The notes under the pieces are model-generated. The model was not told where the DNA came from and searched no databases. It saw only the letters and a list, made by a program, of their open reading frames with translations. DNA of 64,000 bases from Halogranum amylolyticum (GTDB lineage Archaea > Halobacteriota > Halobacteria > Halobacteriales > Haloferacaceae): positions 124,001 through 188,000 of the forward strand of contig NZ_FODV01000002.1 in the NCBI RefSeq assembly GCF_900110465.1, in the 5' to 3' direction. Shown here one piece after another: positions 42,926-51,454 of this stretch (its first letter is position 1; each line of letters begins with the position of its first letter). A program made the position numbers and the translations under genes.

Positions 42926-44140
42926 TTATCGGAGACGTGCGCTGATGAGTTCCTGCAGGTCCTCGCGGAACTCGTCGACCTCGATCTCCTCGAGGACGGG
43001 CACGAAGAAGCCCTCCACGAGCATGTTGCGCGCCTGCTCCTGCGGGATGGAGCGCGACTTCATGTAGAACAGGTCCTCCTCGTCGACCTGTCCGACCGTC
43101 GCCGCGTGGGACGCTTCGGTGTCGTGGTTGTTGATGATGAGCTTCGGAGAGGCGTCGGCCTCAGACTGGTCGGAGAGCATCAGCGTGTTCTCACGCTGGT
43201 AGGAGTTCGTGTCCCACGCGTCGCGACCGACGTCCTGGACACCCTCGTACACCGAGCGTGCCTCGTCGTCGAGGACGCCGCGGGTGACGAGGTCGGCCGT
43301 CGTGTGCTCTGCCTTGTGCCAGACGCGCGCGTTGACGTCGAGATGCTGGTCGTCGTGACCGAAGAACGCTCCGACGATCTTCGTCTCCGAGGAGTCGCCG
43401 TTGAGCTCCGTCTCGATGTCGCTGCGGGTGAGCCGCGAGCCGAGGTTCCCCTCGATCCAGTTGATCGTCGAGTAGACGTCGGCGTCGCCGCGCTTCAGCG
43501 TGTAGGTGTAGGTGTCCTCGTCCAGGTTCTGCAGCGACCCGTACTGAACGTAGGAGTTCTCACCGGCGACGATCTCGACGAGGTTCGAGAAGTACCGCTC
43601 GCCCTCGACGCCGCTCTCGCCGCTCTCGATGGCCTCGAGGATCGTCACCGACGACGACTTCTCGGTCACGACGAGCGTGTGGCTGAACAGCGACTTCGAG
43701 TTCATCTCGGCGCGGATCTTCACGTCCTCGGCGTCGACGTCTTCGGGGACGTAGATCAGCGTGCCGGTGGTGAAAAGCGCCGCAGACAGCGCAGTCAGGT
43801 AGTTCGTGTCGGGGGCGATGGTCGAGCCGAACGCCTCCTCGACGATCTCCTCGTGGCTGTCGAGCGCCTCGGTGAACGAGAGCACCTCGATACCTTCGGC
43901 GGTGACACGCTCCGTGGTGTCGGCCGCGTTCAGCGGGTCGACGAGCTCCTCGAAGTCGAGCGCCTCGAGGTTCGTCCAGCGACGACCGGGCGTCTGGATG
44001 ACGTCCGGCAGCTCCAGCTCGTCGAGCGAGTCGAGCGCCTCGAGGCGGGCCTCGAGGAGCCACTCCGGCTCGTTCCGTTCGTCCGAGATCGTGCGGACGG
44101 TCTCCTCGGAGAGCTCCGCGGGAAGTGCCTTGCTCGACAT
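42926..44140 (-). CDS. sufD: Fe-S cluster assembly protein SufD
   Basis: The 404-residue protein is the SufB/SufD beta-helix scaffold partner. It shows the N-terminal helical region (SDERNEPEWLLEARLEALDSL), the beta-helix body (SYVQYGSLQNLDEDTYTY, NHDTEASHAATVGQVDEEDLFYMKSRSIPQEQAR) and the C-terminal helix. It is separated from sufB by one base. With SufB and SufC it makes the SUF complex that builds Fe-S clusters in the cytoplasm. Confidence 0.92.
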   Translation of the reverse strand: MSSKALPAELSEETVRTISDERNEPEWLLEARLEALDSLDELELPDVIQTPGRRWTNLEALDFEELVDPLNAADTTERVTAEGIEVLSFTEALDSHEEIVEEAFGSTIAPDTNYLTALSAALFTTGTLIYVPEDVDAEDVKIRAEMNSKSLFSHTLVVTEKSSSVTILEAIESGESGVEGERYFSNLVEIVAGENSYVQYGSLQNLDEDTYTYTLKRGDADVYSTINWIEGNLGSRLTRSDIETELNGDSSETKIVGAFFGHDDQHLDVNARVWHKAEHTTADLVTRGVLDDEARSVYEGVQDVGRDAWDTNSYQRENTLMLSDQSEADASPKLIINNHDTEASHAATVGQVDEEDLFYMKSRSIPQEQARNMLVEGFFVPVLEEIEVDEFREDLQELISARLR

Positions 44141-44141
44141 G

Positions 44142-45572
44142 TTACCCGAGGCTCCCCTCCATCTCGAGTTCGACGAGGCGGTTGAGTTCGACCGCGTATT
44201 CGATGGGCAGTTCTTCCGTGATCGGCTCGATGAAGCCCGAGACGATCATCTGTTTGGCGTCGTCGTCGTCGAGGCCACGGCTCTGGAGGTAGAAGACGTC
44301 CTCGTCGCCGATCTTCCCGACGGTCGCCTCGTGGGCGACGTCGACGGTGGACTCGTTGATCTCCATGTACGGCATCGTGTCCGAAGTGGACTCGTTGTCG
44401 AACATGAGCGCGTCACACTCGACAGACGTCGAGGAGTTCTTCGCGCCGTTGGCGATGTGGACGAGGCCACGGTAGTTCGTCCGACCGCCGTCCTTGCTGA
44501 TACTTTTGGACTCGATGGTCGACTTCGTCTCCGGGGCGTTGTGGTAGACCTTCGCGCCGGTGTCGATGTTCTGTCCCTCGCCCGCGAAGGCGATGGTGAT
44601 GTGGTTGTCCGAAGCACCGCGGCCCTTCAGGATGGAGGCCGGGTAGAGCATGGTCGCTTTCGAGCCCATGCTGCCGGAGATCCACTCCATGCGGCCACCC
44701 TTCTCGACGATGGCGCGCTTGGTATTGAGGTTGTAGGTGTTCTTCGACCAGTTCTGGACGGTCGAATACTGGACGTGTGCGTCTTCACCGACGAAGACCT
44801 CGACGCCGCCGGAGTGCAGGTTGAACGCCGAGTACTTCGGCGCGCTGCAGCCCTCGATGTAGTGGACTTCGCTGCCCTTCTCGGCGACGATGAGCGTGTG
44901 CTCGAACTGGCCCATCCCTTCGGAGTTCATCCGGAAGTACGCCTGGACGGGCATGTCGACCGTCGTGTCTTCGGGGACGTAGACGAACGACCCGCCGGAC
45001 CAGATGGCGCCGTGGAGCGCGGCGAACTTGTTGTCGCTCGGGGGGACGCACTTCGTCATGAAGTACTCCTTGACGATGTCTTCGTGTTCCTGGACCGCCT
45101 GGTCCATGTTCATGAAGACGACGCCCTTCTCCTCCCAGCGCTCCTGCATGTTCTGATAGACGACTTCCGACTCGTACTGCGCGCCGACACCGGAGAGCGC
45201 GTTCTTCTCGGCTTCCGGGATGCCGAGTTTGTCGAACGTGTCCTTGATGTCGTCCGGCAGGTCGGTCCAGTCGTCGACGCCGCCGCGGGTCTCGACGTCG
45301 GGGCGGATGTACGGGACGATCTCGTTGACGTCGACCTCCGAGAGGTCCGGCTGGCCGGGCCAGTCGGTCGGCATCGGCATCTTCTGGAACTGCTTCAGCG
45401 CGCGGAGGCGGCGCTCGAGCATCCACTCGGGTTCGTCTTTGTCCTCGGAGATGACCCGAATGGTCTCTTCTGTGAGGCCTTTGTCGGCCTGGAACGACGA
45501 GTTCTGCTCCTTCTTGAACTCGAAGCGAGCTTCCGTGTCGGTCTCTTTGAGGTGGTCTTGATCTGAGCTCAT
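44142..45572 (-). CDS. sufB: Fe-S cluster assembly protein SufB
   Basis: The 476-residue scaffold protein on which clusters form. Conserved features include VISEDKDEPEWMLERRLRALKQF, FIPVPxxD-like FVYVPEDTTVDMPVQAYFR, HYIEGCSAPKYSAFNLHSG (conserved Cys) and VAHEATVGKIGDEDVFYLQSRGL near the end. It is encoded between sufC and sufD. No sufS or sufU is present nearby, so the cysteine desulfurase must be elsewhere. Confidence 0.95.
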   Translation of the reverse strand: MSSDQDHLKETDTEARFEFKKEQNSSFQADKGLTEETIRVISEDKDEPEWMLERRLRALKQFQKMPMPTDWPGQPDLSEVDVNEIVPYIRPDVETRGGVDDWTDLPDDIKDTFDKLGIPEAEKNALSGVGAQYESEVVYQNMQERWEEKGVVFMNMDQAVQEHEDIVKEYFMTKCVPPSDNKFAALHGAIWSGGSFVYVPEDTTVDMPVQAYFRMNSEGMGQFEHTLIVAEKGSEVHYIEGCSAPKYSAFNLHSGGVEVFVGEDAHVQYSTVQNWSKNTYNLNTKRAIVEKGGRMEWISGSMGSKATMLYPASILKGRGASDNHITIAFAGEGQNIDTGAKVYHNAPETKSTIESKSISKDGGRTNYRGLVHIANGAKNSSTSVECDALMFDNESTSDTMPYMEINESTVDVAHEATVGKIGDEDVFYLQSRGLDDDDAKQMIVSGFIEPITEELPIEYAVELNRLVELEMEGSLG

Positions 45573-45598
45573 ATGTTGTGTTCGTGGTTGCAGCCGTA

Positions 45599-46513
45599 TT
45601 ACGCTGTCTCGTAAACTTCCTGACGGACCCAGTCGTACCCCTTGTCCTCGAGCTCCTCGGCGAGGCTGGCGTCACCGCTTTTGACGACCTTGCCGTCGAG
45701 CATGATGTGGACGTGGTCGGGTTCGACGTAGTCGAGGATCCGCTGGTAGTGGGTGATCTGGAGGATGCCCGTCCCCTGTTCGTCACGCAGCGCGTTGATC
45801 CCGTTCGAGACGTCCTGTAGCCGGTCGATGTCCAGCCCGGAGTCGATCTCGTCGAGCACCGCGATAGACGGTTCGAGGATCGCGGCCTGAAGAACCTCGT
45901 TCTGCTTCTTCTCCCCGCCGGAGAAGCCGGCGTTCAGGTAGCGCTGGGCGAACTTCTCGTCCATGTCGAGCAGCTCCATCTTCTCCTTGAGGATCTGCTG
46001 GAACTCGGCGACGCCGACTTCTCCCTCGTCGACGTTGCCTTCCATCGGGGAGGTGTCGTAGCCGGACTCCTCTTCTTCTTCGGCCTCGTCGCCCTCGTCG
46101 TCCTCGAAGAGCTCTTCGCGCTCCTCGAGCTTGGCGTTGAGCGCCGTCCGCAGGAAGTTCGTCATGGTGACGCCCTCGATCTCGGCGGGGTACTGGAAGG
46201 CGAGGAAGATACCCAGTGCGGCCCGCTCGTTAGGTTCGAGTTCGAGGAGGTTCCACGTCAGTTTGTCCTCGGGGATCTGGAAGTCGTCGCCGAAGTCGCC
46301 CTCTTCGAGCTGGAGTAGAACTTCACCTTCGGTGACCTCGTAGGCGGGGTGGCCGGCGATGACCTTCGACATCGTCGACTTCCCGGACCCGTTGGGACCC
46401 ATGAGAGCGTGGATTTCGCCGGAACGAACCGTCAGATCGACGCCCCGGAGAATCTGTTCACCGTCCTCCTCTGCGACCTCTGCGTGGAGGTTTTTGATTT
46501 CGAGTGTTGCCAT
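45599..46513 (-). CDS. sufC: Fe-S cluster assembly ATPase SufC
   Basis: The 304-residue ABC-type ATPase has Walker A MGPNGSGKST, signature GFSGGEKKQNEVLQ and Walker B AVLDEIDSGLD. It carries an acidic insert of about 45 residues (EEREELFEDDEGDEAEEEEES), typical of haloarchaeal SufC and absent from bacterial ones. The ATG at 46513 gives MATLEIKNLHAEV. It is the first gene of sufCBD. A probable promoter lies in the AT-rich stretch 46595-46620. Confidence 0.95.
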   Translation of the reverse strand: MATLEIKNLHAEVAEEDGEQILRGVDLTVRSGEIHALMGPNGSGKSTMSKVIAGHPAYEVTEGEVLLQLEEGDFGDDFQIPEDKLTWNLLELEPNERAALGIFLAFQYPAEIEGVTMTNFLRTALNAKLEEREELFEDDEGDEAEEEEESGYDTSPMEGNVDEGEVGVAEFQQILKEKMELLDMDEKFAQRYLNAGFSGGEKKQNEVLQAAILEPSIAVLDEIDSGLDIDRLQDVSNGINALRDEQGTGILQITHYQRILDYVEPDHVHIMLDGKVVKSGDASLAEELEDKGYDWVRQEVYETA

Positions 46514-46701
46514 TGTTGGTTCGTTTCCTCGTGTGCGAACGGTGGGGAGTGCCACCCATAATGCTTACGCATTCACCCCCTGCGAGTTTTTTGGTGGAGA
46601 AATTTATTTTCCGAATGTGAAAAGGGACTGAGGGCGTAGGTCAGATTCTCCACTCACCGCATGCGGCGCGAACGACCGGATTTCCGGTCACTCGCCGACC
46701 G

Positions 46702-49392
46702 TTACATGAAGCTTCCGAGCCCCGTCTGTTCCTGTCCGGACTTCACCTCGTCCCACGACACGCCCAGCGCCTCGATGACGCGTTCGATAGGACCTTTCAG
46801 CGTCTTGTCGAGCATCTTGTCCCAGTCGACCTCGAACTCCTCGGGGATCTGGTCCGCGTACTCGAAGCAGATGACGTCCGGGTTGCGCTTGAATTCGGCG
46901 TACAGGTAGTCGTGCTGAGGGTCGAACCCTTCTTCGGACTCCATCCGGCGGAAGAAGGAGGGGTGAACCTTCTCCAGGTACAGTCGCTTCGGCTTCGACC
47001 CGCGCTGGAAGTTGGTTCCGAGCATGAGGTTCGCGTACTTCGCGCCGCGGACCTGCGCTGTGTCCGTGTCGTAGTTCTCCAACCGCTTGCCGATGCCGCC
47101 GGGGATGCCGATGCGGTCGTACGCCATGTTGCCCTCGCGGAAGTCGTTGATGACGTCGTGGACGTAGTCTTTCACGACGTCGGTGTCTTCCCCGTGGACG
47201 ATCATCTCCAGAACGTCTTTCTGGACCTCTTTCGTGATGGGTGCGATGTCCGAGCGCTTGTATTCGAAGCCGGTGATGTCGACGTCGTCGACGTCTTTCC
47301 CCTCCTTCCAGACGATGTGGCCGGCGTATCGCTTCTTTTTGCCCGCCTGGAAGAACCGTCGGTAAAGCTTCTCGAACTCGATCTGGAAGCGGTGCTCGTC
47401 GGCCCCGAGTTCCTCGCGCGCGAAGTCGTCGTACGCGGCGTTGATGTGTTCCTCGATCTCGAACGACTGCTCGATTGCCTGCTCCTTGGACACTCCCTCT
47501 CCAAGTTCTAACATGACTGAGTCCGTATCCCCGTAGGCCACCTCGTACCCGATCTCGTTGGCCGCCTTCTCGGTGAAGTTGATGACCTCCCTCCCTGTGG
47601 CGGTTACGGCCGCTCCCATCTCCTTGTCGTAGAGGCGGAACCGGTCCCATCCCAGAACACCGTATAGGGAATTCATAATAACTTTGACAGCCGACTGCTG
47701 CCGGTCGAACTGCTCGTACGCGGCGCTACTGGGGTCGTGTTCGTTTCGCAGCGCCTTCTTCTCCTCGCGTTCGGTGAGCAGCTCGTCGACCATCGACCGG
47801 ATGATGCCGTCCGGTTCCTTCCGGAAGTGTGTCCCGTTGGGTGCGCGGAACGTCTCGCCGTCGTACGTCTCGGGGTCGACCTTCGTCTCCGGACTCGCGT
47901 TCGTCGTCACCATACACATCGGGTACAGCGACTTCAGGTCCAGCACGGTGACGTTCTCCTTGACGCCCGTGATGGGGTCGAAGACGGCCCCACCCTCGTA
48001 ATCCTCGGATTCCGCCTGTCCCTTCGACGGGAGGGCGAAGTTCCCGTGGACCTTGTGGAGGACGTAGATGTCGACCGCGTCGCCCGGCGTCGGCGCGTCT
48101 TCGAGCAGACAGCCGACGAACGTCCGAACCTCGTCCCAGAAGGGGACGACCTGCTGTTTCCGGTCGATCTCGACGCAGAGTTCGACGTCACGGAGGTTGT
48201 ACTCCAGCAACCGCTCGGGGTCCTGCTCCCAGAGGTCGCCGATGTCGCCCGAGTAGCGTTCCTTGCCGACGTCGAGTTCGAGTTCGCCGACGGCGTCGAG
48301 CCGATAGGATTCCAGTTCGGTGAACTGCGTCCGTTTGTAGGCGTACAGCAGGTCGAAGACGACGCGGCCTTTGATGTCGGGACCGCCCCACCCGCTGCGC
48401 CACACCTCGTCGACGCGGGAGAGCCGTTCGGCCGAGAGATCGTAGTCGCTCGTCGGGTTCAGCACGTCGAGACGGTCGAGGAAGTACGGCGCGTCGAAGT
48501 CCTCGAAGTTCCAGCCGCTCAGGACGTCCGGGTCGGTCTCCTCGACGTACGCGATGAACGCGTCGAGCATCTCGTCTTCGGCGTCGAACGTCCGCACGTC
48601 GACGTCCGGACCGTCGCGGAGCGGGTCGTAGTCGGGCAGCGAGTCGGGCCGCTTTCCCTCGCCGTCGGGAGCGACGTAGTGCCACGCGACGTACTCGTCG
48701 CGATAGGAGTCGTGGCTGGTGAGACAGACGATCGGCTCCTCGCCCTCCTCGGGGAACCCGTTTCGGTCGTCGACCTCGATGTCGAAGACGTTCACCCGGA
48801 GGTCGGCGTCGGCGTCGACCGGTTCGACCTCGGTGTGTGGGACCTGGAGCGTCCCGTCGTCGAGGCGGCGCTCGGCGACGCGGACGCCGCTACCGACGTC
48901 CTTGTCGATGAGAAAGCGGTTGGGAAAGAGGATGTCGGCCTCGTAGTGGTCGAACTCGTCTCGCATCTGCCCGACGTCTCGAGGCGTCCGGCCGAAGATC
49001 TTCGTCAGCTCGTCACCGCGGATGCTCTCGAACCCCTCCTCGGTGCCGGTGATCGTGTCACGGTCGAGTTTCTCGTCGGCGAGCGAGTCGGTCGGCGCGT
49101 AGAAGTACGGTCGAAAGCCGAGCACGCGGACGTGTTCGGTCTCGTTGTCCGCGGTCCGTCCGAAGAGATGGACGACGGGGTACTCGTCGGCACCCGCCCC
49201 TTCGATGGTGTAGTCGACCTGTGTGACGGAGATGTCGACGCTCCCCTCGGCGTCGGGGAACTTCATGTCGGCGGTGTCGACGACGTCGCTGACGTCCTGT
49301 CCGCCGTTGCCCGCGACGGCAGCAGCCTCCGCGCTGGGTCGGTCCTCGTCGTCGTCACCCCCCTCGAAGTCCACGAGTCCGCTCTGTTTCAT
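46702..49392 (-). CDS. polB: Family B replicative DNA polymerase (intein-free)
   Basis: The 896-residue polymerase has a 3'-5' exonuclease domain (FDIEVDDRNGFP; exo II near NFEDFDAPYFLDR) and the polymerase motifs A (DLKSLYPMCM), B (KVIMNSLYGVLGWDR) and C (YGDTDSVMLE). Haloarchaeal PolB genes often carry inteins at these motifs, but here all three are continuous. An N-terminal acidic, Gly-rich extension is typical of halophiles. PolB is thought to share replication with PolD. The gene stands alone and is divergent from a Bat-type regulator. Confidence 0.96.
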   Translation of the reverse strand: MKQSGLVDFEGGDDDEDRPSAEAAAVAGNGGQDVSDVVDTADMKFPDAEGSVDISVTQVDYTIEGAGADEYPVVHLFGRTADNETEHVRVLGFRPYFYAPTDSLADEKLDRDTITGTEEGFESIRGDELTKIFGRTPRDVGQMRDEFDHYEADILFPNRFLIDKDVGSGVRVAERRLDDGTLQVPHTEVEPVDADADLRVNVFDIEVDDRNGFPEEGEEPIVCLTSHDSYRDEYVAWHYVAPDGEGKRPDSLPDYDPLRDGPDVDVRTFDAEDEMLDAFIAYVEETDPDVLSGWNFEDFDAPYFLDRLDVLNPTSDYDLSAERLSRVDEVWRSGWGGPDIKGRVVFDLLYAYKRTQFTELESYRLDAVGELELDVGKERYSGDIGDLWEQDPERLLEYNLRDVELCVEIDRKQQVVPFWDEVRTFVGCLLEDAPTPGDAVDIYVLHKVHGNFALPSKGQAESEDYEGGAVFDPITGVKENVTVLDLKSLYPMCMVTTNASPETKVDPETYDGETFRAPNGTHFRKEPDGIIRSMVDELLTEREEKKALRNEHDPSSAAYEQFDRQQSAVKVIMNSLYGVLGWDRFRLYDKEMGAAVTATGREVINFTEKAANEIGYEVAYGDTDSVMLELGEGVSKEQAIEQSFEIEEHINAAYDDFAREELGADEHRFQIEFEKLYRRFFQAGKKKRYAGHIVWKEGKDVDDVDITGFEYKRSDIAPITKEVQKDVLEMIVHGEDTDVVKDYVHDVINDFREGNMAYDRIGIPGGIGKRLENYDTDTAQVRGAKYANLMLGTNFQRGSKPKRLYLEKVHPSFFRRMESEEGFDPQHDYLYAEFKRNPDVICFEYADQIPEEFEVDWDKMLDKTLKGPIERVIEALGVSWDEVKSGQEQTGLGSFM

Positions 49393-49535
49393 GTTGCTGG
49401 TGGTTTGCGTGCGTACCTAAAAACCCCCGCGGTGTCGGTGGCGACGGACGAGAACGAACGGTGGCTACGGTGGCTGAACGACGGGCGGGTTGCCACAGCG
49501 GCTATACCGGTGGACACAGTTTCCACTGATAGGAG

Positions 49536-50210
49536 ATGAGTACGATAGCTGAACTGCAGATTCCCGCCGCAGAGTTCGCGCTCTCGGCGACGTTCGATGC
49601 CGTCCCCGACGCCGAGTTCGAGGTCGAGCGGGTCGTTGCCTACGATCGCGACCGACTGCTCCCGTTCACGTGGGTCACCGCCGACGAGAGCGGTCGCGAC
49701 GTACTCGACGAGGCGCTCCGAGACGACCCGAGCGTCGATCAGGTCGAACTGCTGACCGACCTCGACGGCGAGTGGCTCTACCGGATGGACTGGGTCGACG
49801 CGATCGACTTCCTCGTCCACGTCCTCAACGAGGAGCACGCGACCGTGTTGACGGCGTTCGGCGAAAGCGATAGATGGCTTCTCAGAGTGCTGTTTCCCGA
49901 CCGCGACTCGCTGTCGCGCTCGTACGACTTCTGCGAGCAGACGGGGCTCTCGGTGGAGGTGACGAGCATCTACGAGCTGGACCAGCGACGGAGCGGACAG
50001 TTCGGGCTCACGGCCAACCAACTCGAGTCGCTAATCACGGCGTCCGAACAGGGCTACTACGAGGTGCCGCGAGGCGCGACGCTCACGGAGGTCGCCGACG
50101 AACTTGGTATCTCCCACCAGGCGCTCTCGGAGCGACTGCGTCGAGGCCACGGCCGACTCGTCCAGAACGCGCTCGTCATCGGCACGCAGGACGACGGCCT
50201 CTTCCGGTAG
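49536..50210 (+). CDS. Bat-type helix-turn-helix transcriptional regulator (HTH_10)
   Basis: The 224-residue protein has an N-terminal sensory region (IPAAEFALSATFDAVPDAEFEVERVVAYD) and a C-terminal HTH_10 domain (about 160-212: FGLTANQLESLITASEQGYYEVPRG, then EVADELGISHQALSERLRRGHG). It is the third such regulator in the window. It sits 143 bases from polB in divergent orientation and shows no partner gene. Confidence 0.85.
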   Translation: MSTIAELQIPAAEFALSATFDAVPDAEFEVERVVAYDRDRLLPFTWVTADESGRDVLDEALRDDPSVDQVELLTDLDGEWLYRMDWVDAIDFLVHVLNEEHATVLTAFGESDRWLLRVLFPDRDSLSRSYDFCEQTGLSVEVTSIYELDQRRSGQFGLTANQLESLITASEQGYYEVPRGATLTEVADELGISHQALSERLRRGHGRLVQNALVIGTQDDGLFR

Positions 50211-50271
50211 TGCGCAGGTTGACCGCATCCACAAGACATATACTATGATATGGCATACCACAGTCCACACC

Positions 50272-50457
50272 ATGTCCGACCACGCCAACGACGAGCAGTG
50301 GGACAGTCCGGATGCCTCGCATCCAGAAGCAGAGACTGACGGGGTCGAGACAATCGAGACGTACGACACCGACAACGGCGTCGTCTTCTACGACTCGGAG
50401 AACCCGCTCGCGTGGCTTCAGGCGTCGGCGACGGTCCTCCTCGAAGAGGTCGCCTGA
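50272..50457 (+). CDS. Small acidic haloarchaeal protein (DUF7331-like)
   Basis: The 61-residue protein MSDHANDEQWDSPDA... ends VETIETYDTDNGVVFYDSENPLAWLQASATVLLEEVA. The NGVVFYDSENPLAWLQ core is shared by a small family in haloarchaea that I associate with DUF7331. TATA-like catatactatgatatgg lies about 25-35 bases upstream. Very acidic, no membrane segment, function unknown. Confidence 0.7.
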   Translation: MSDHANDEQWDSPDASHPEAETDGVETIETYDTDNGVVFYDSENPLAWLQASATVLLEEVA

Positions 50458-50505
50458 GCGGCGAGAAGCCGAATTCTTTTCCTCACCTGTCGCTTCTGAC
50501 TAGCC

Positions 50506-50982
50506 GTGCCGACCGACCCGTGGCCCGACGAACCCGACGAGTTCGATCCGGAGGATCGGTGGGGAGACCCCGAAGCCGACCCGGAGGATCGGTGGGGAGA
50601 CCCGGAGACGGAACTCGTCGAGAAGATCACCATCCCGGAGCCGTCGGAGCCGGAGCTTTCGGCCGCTGCCGTCGACAGCGCCGTCACCGGGCCGTTCTGG
50701 GCGAGCGTCGTGCTCGTCAACCTCGCCGTCTTCGCACTGAGTCTCGGACCGATGCTCATCTTCTTCCGCGGCGAGTGGCTGATCGGCCTCGGACTCGTCG
50801 GCGGGGGGACGCTCGCACTTGCTCGAACGTACCACCTCTACCGGCAGTTCAAACGCTCCACCGCCGACCGAGGAGAGCGCGCGGACGGCGACGAGGATGC
50901 TGTCGACGCATCTCGCGAGGGCGAACGCGCGAACACCGACACGGCGGCAGAGTCGGACGCCGCCCCCGAACGCAACCCCTAA
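50506..50982 (+). CDS. Two-helix membrane protein with acidic repeat N-terminus
   Basis: The 158-residue protein starts with a GTG and has an acidic N-terminus containing two copies of PEDRWGDPE. Two transmembrane helices follow (about 62-82 and 90-108), and a charged Asp/Glu-rich tail ends it. It lies just upstream of a winged-helix protein and the Rad50 gene end. Layout resembles the haloarchaeal DUF7322 type. No function known. Confidence 0.7.
   Translation: MPTDPWPDEPDEFDPEDRWGDPEADPEDRWGDPETELVEKITIPEPSEPELSAAAVDSAVTGPFWASVVLVNLAVFALSLGPMLIFFRGEWLIGLGLVGGGTLALARTYHLYRQFKRSTADRGERADGDEDAVDASREGERANTDTAAESDAAPERNP
50548..50603 (+). repeat. Direct repeat inside the membrane-protein gene
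   Basis: The 23-bp sequence beginning ccggaggatcggtgggg occurs at 50548-50570 and 50581-50603 (period 33 bases, in frame). It encodes two PEDRWGDPE units. Confidence 0.85.
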
Positions 50983-51007
50983 CCCGACGACGACCCTCGA
51001 CCCGTCT

Positions 51008-51430
51008 ATGCGCACCGTCCGCGACGCTATCGGCCGACGGCTCCTCCTCGTCAAGCAATCGAGCGACGCCAGTCGCGTCCGCGACCCCGAGACGGGCGAG
51101 GAGCGGTACGTCGACAACGACGAACTCGAGCTCGTCGACGGCGAGTCACCGCTCGTCACCGCCGCCGCGGGCGTCGACCCGGCCGTCCGTCGCGTGCTCA
51201 CCGCCGTCCCGAACGAACGGGCGCTCGGGCTCCTCGTCGAACTCGCCGACCGCGGCCCGGTCCCCATCGTCGATCTGCTGGACAGCTACGACCTCTGTGA
51301 GTCGGATCTCCACGGACTGCTGACCGAGTTCCGTGCTGCCGGCCTCGTCGAGGAGGCGACCGTCTTCGGCGAACGGGGGTACGATGCGACCGACCTCGCC
51401 AGAGACGGCGTCGCCACGCTTCGGGACTGA
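51008..51430 (+). CDS. Winged-helix-like haloarchaeal protein
   Basis: The 140-residue protein starts at ATG 51008 (MRTVRDAIGRRLLLVKQSSDASRVRDPETGEERY). Its C-terminal half (about 58-140) reads VRRVLTAVPNERALGLLVELADRGPVPIVDLLDSYDLCESDLHGLLTEFRAAGLVEEATVFGERGY, a winged-helix pattern. The N-terminal part resembles haloarchaeal DUF7346-type proteins. It is convergent with rad50 (24 bases apart). Regulator role is inference. Confidence 0.75.
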   Translation: MRTVRDAIGRRLLLVKQSSDASRVRDPETGEERYVDNDELELVDGESPLVTAAAGVDPAVRRVLTAVPNERALGLLVELADRGPVPIVDLLDSYDLCESDLHGLLTEFRAAGLVEEATVFGERGYDATDLARDGVATLRD

Positions 51431-51454
51431 CACCGATGCCCGGCGAGTGCAGTC

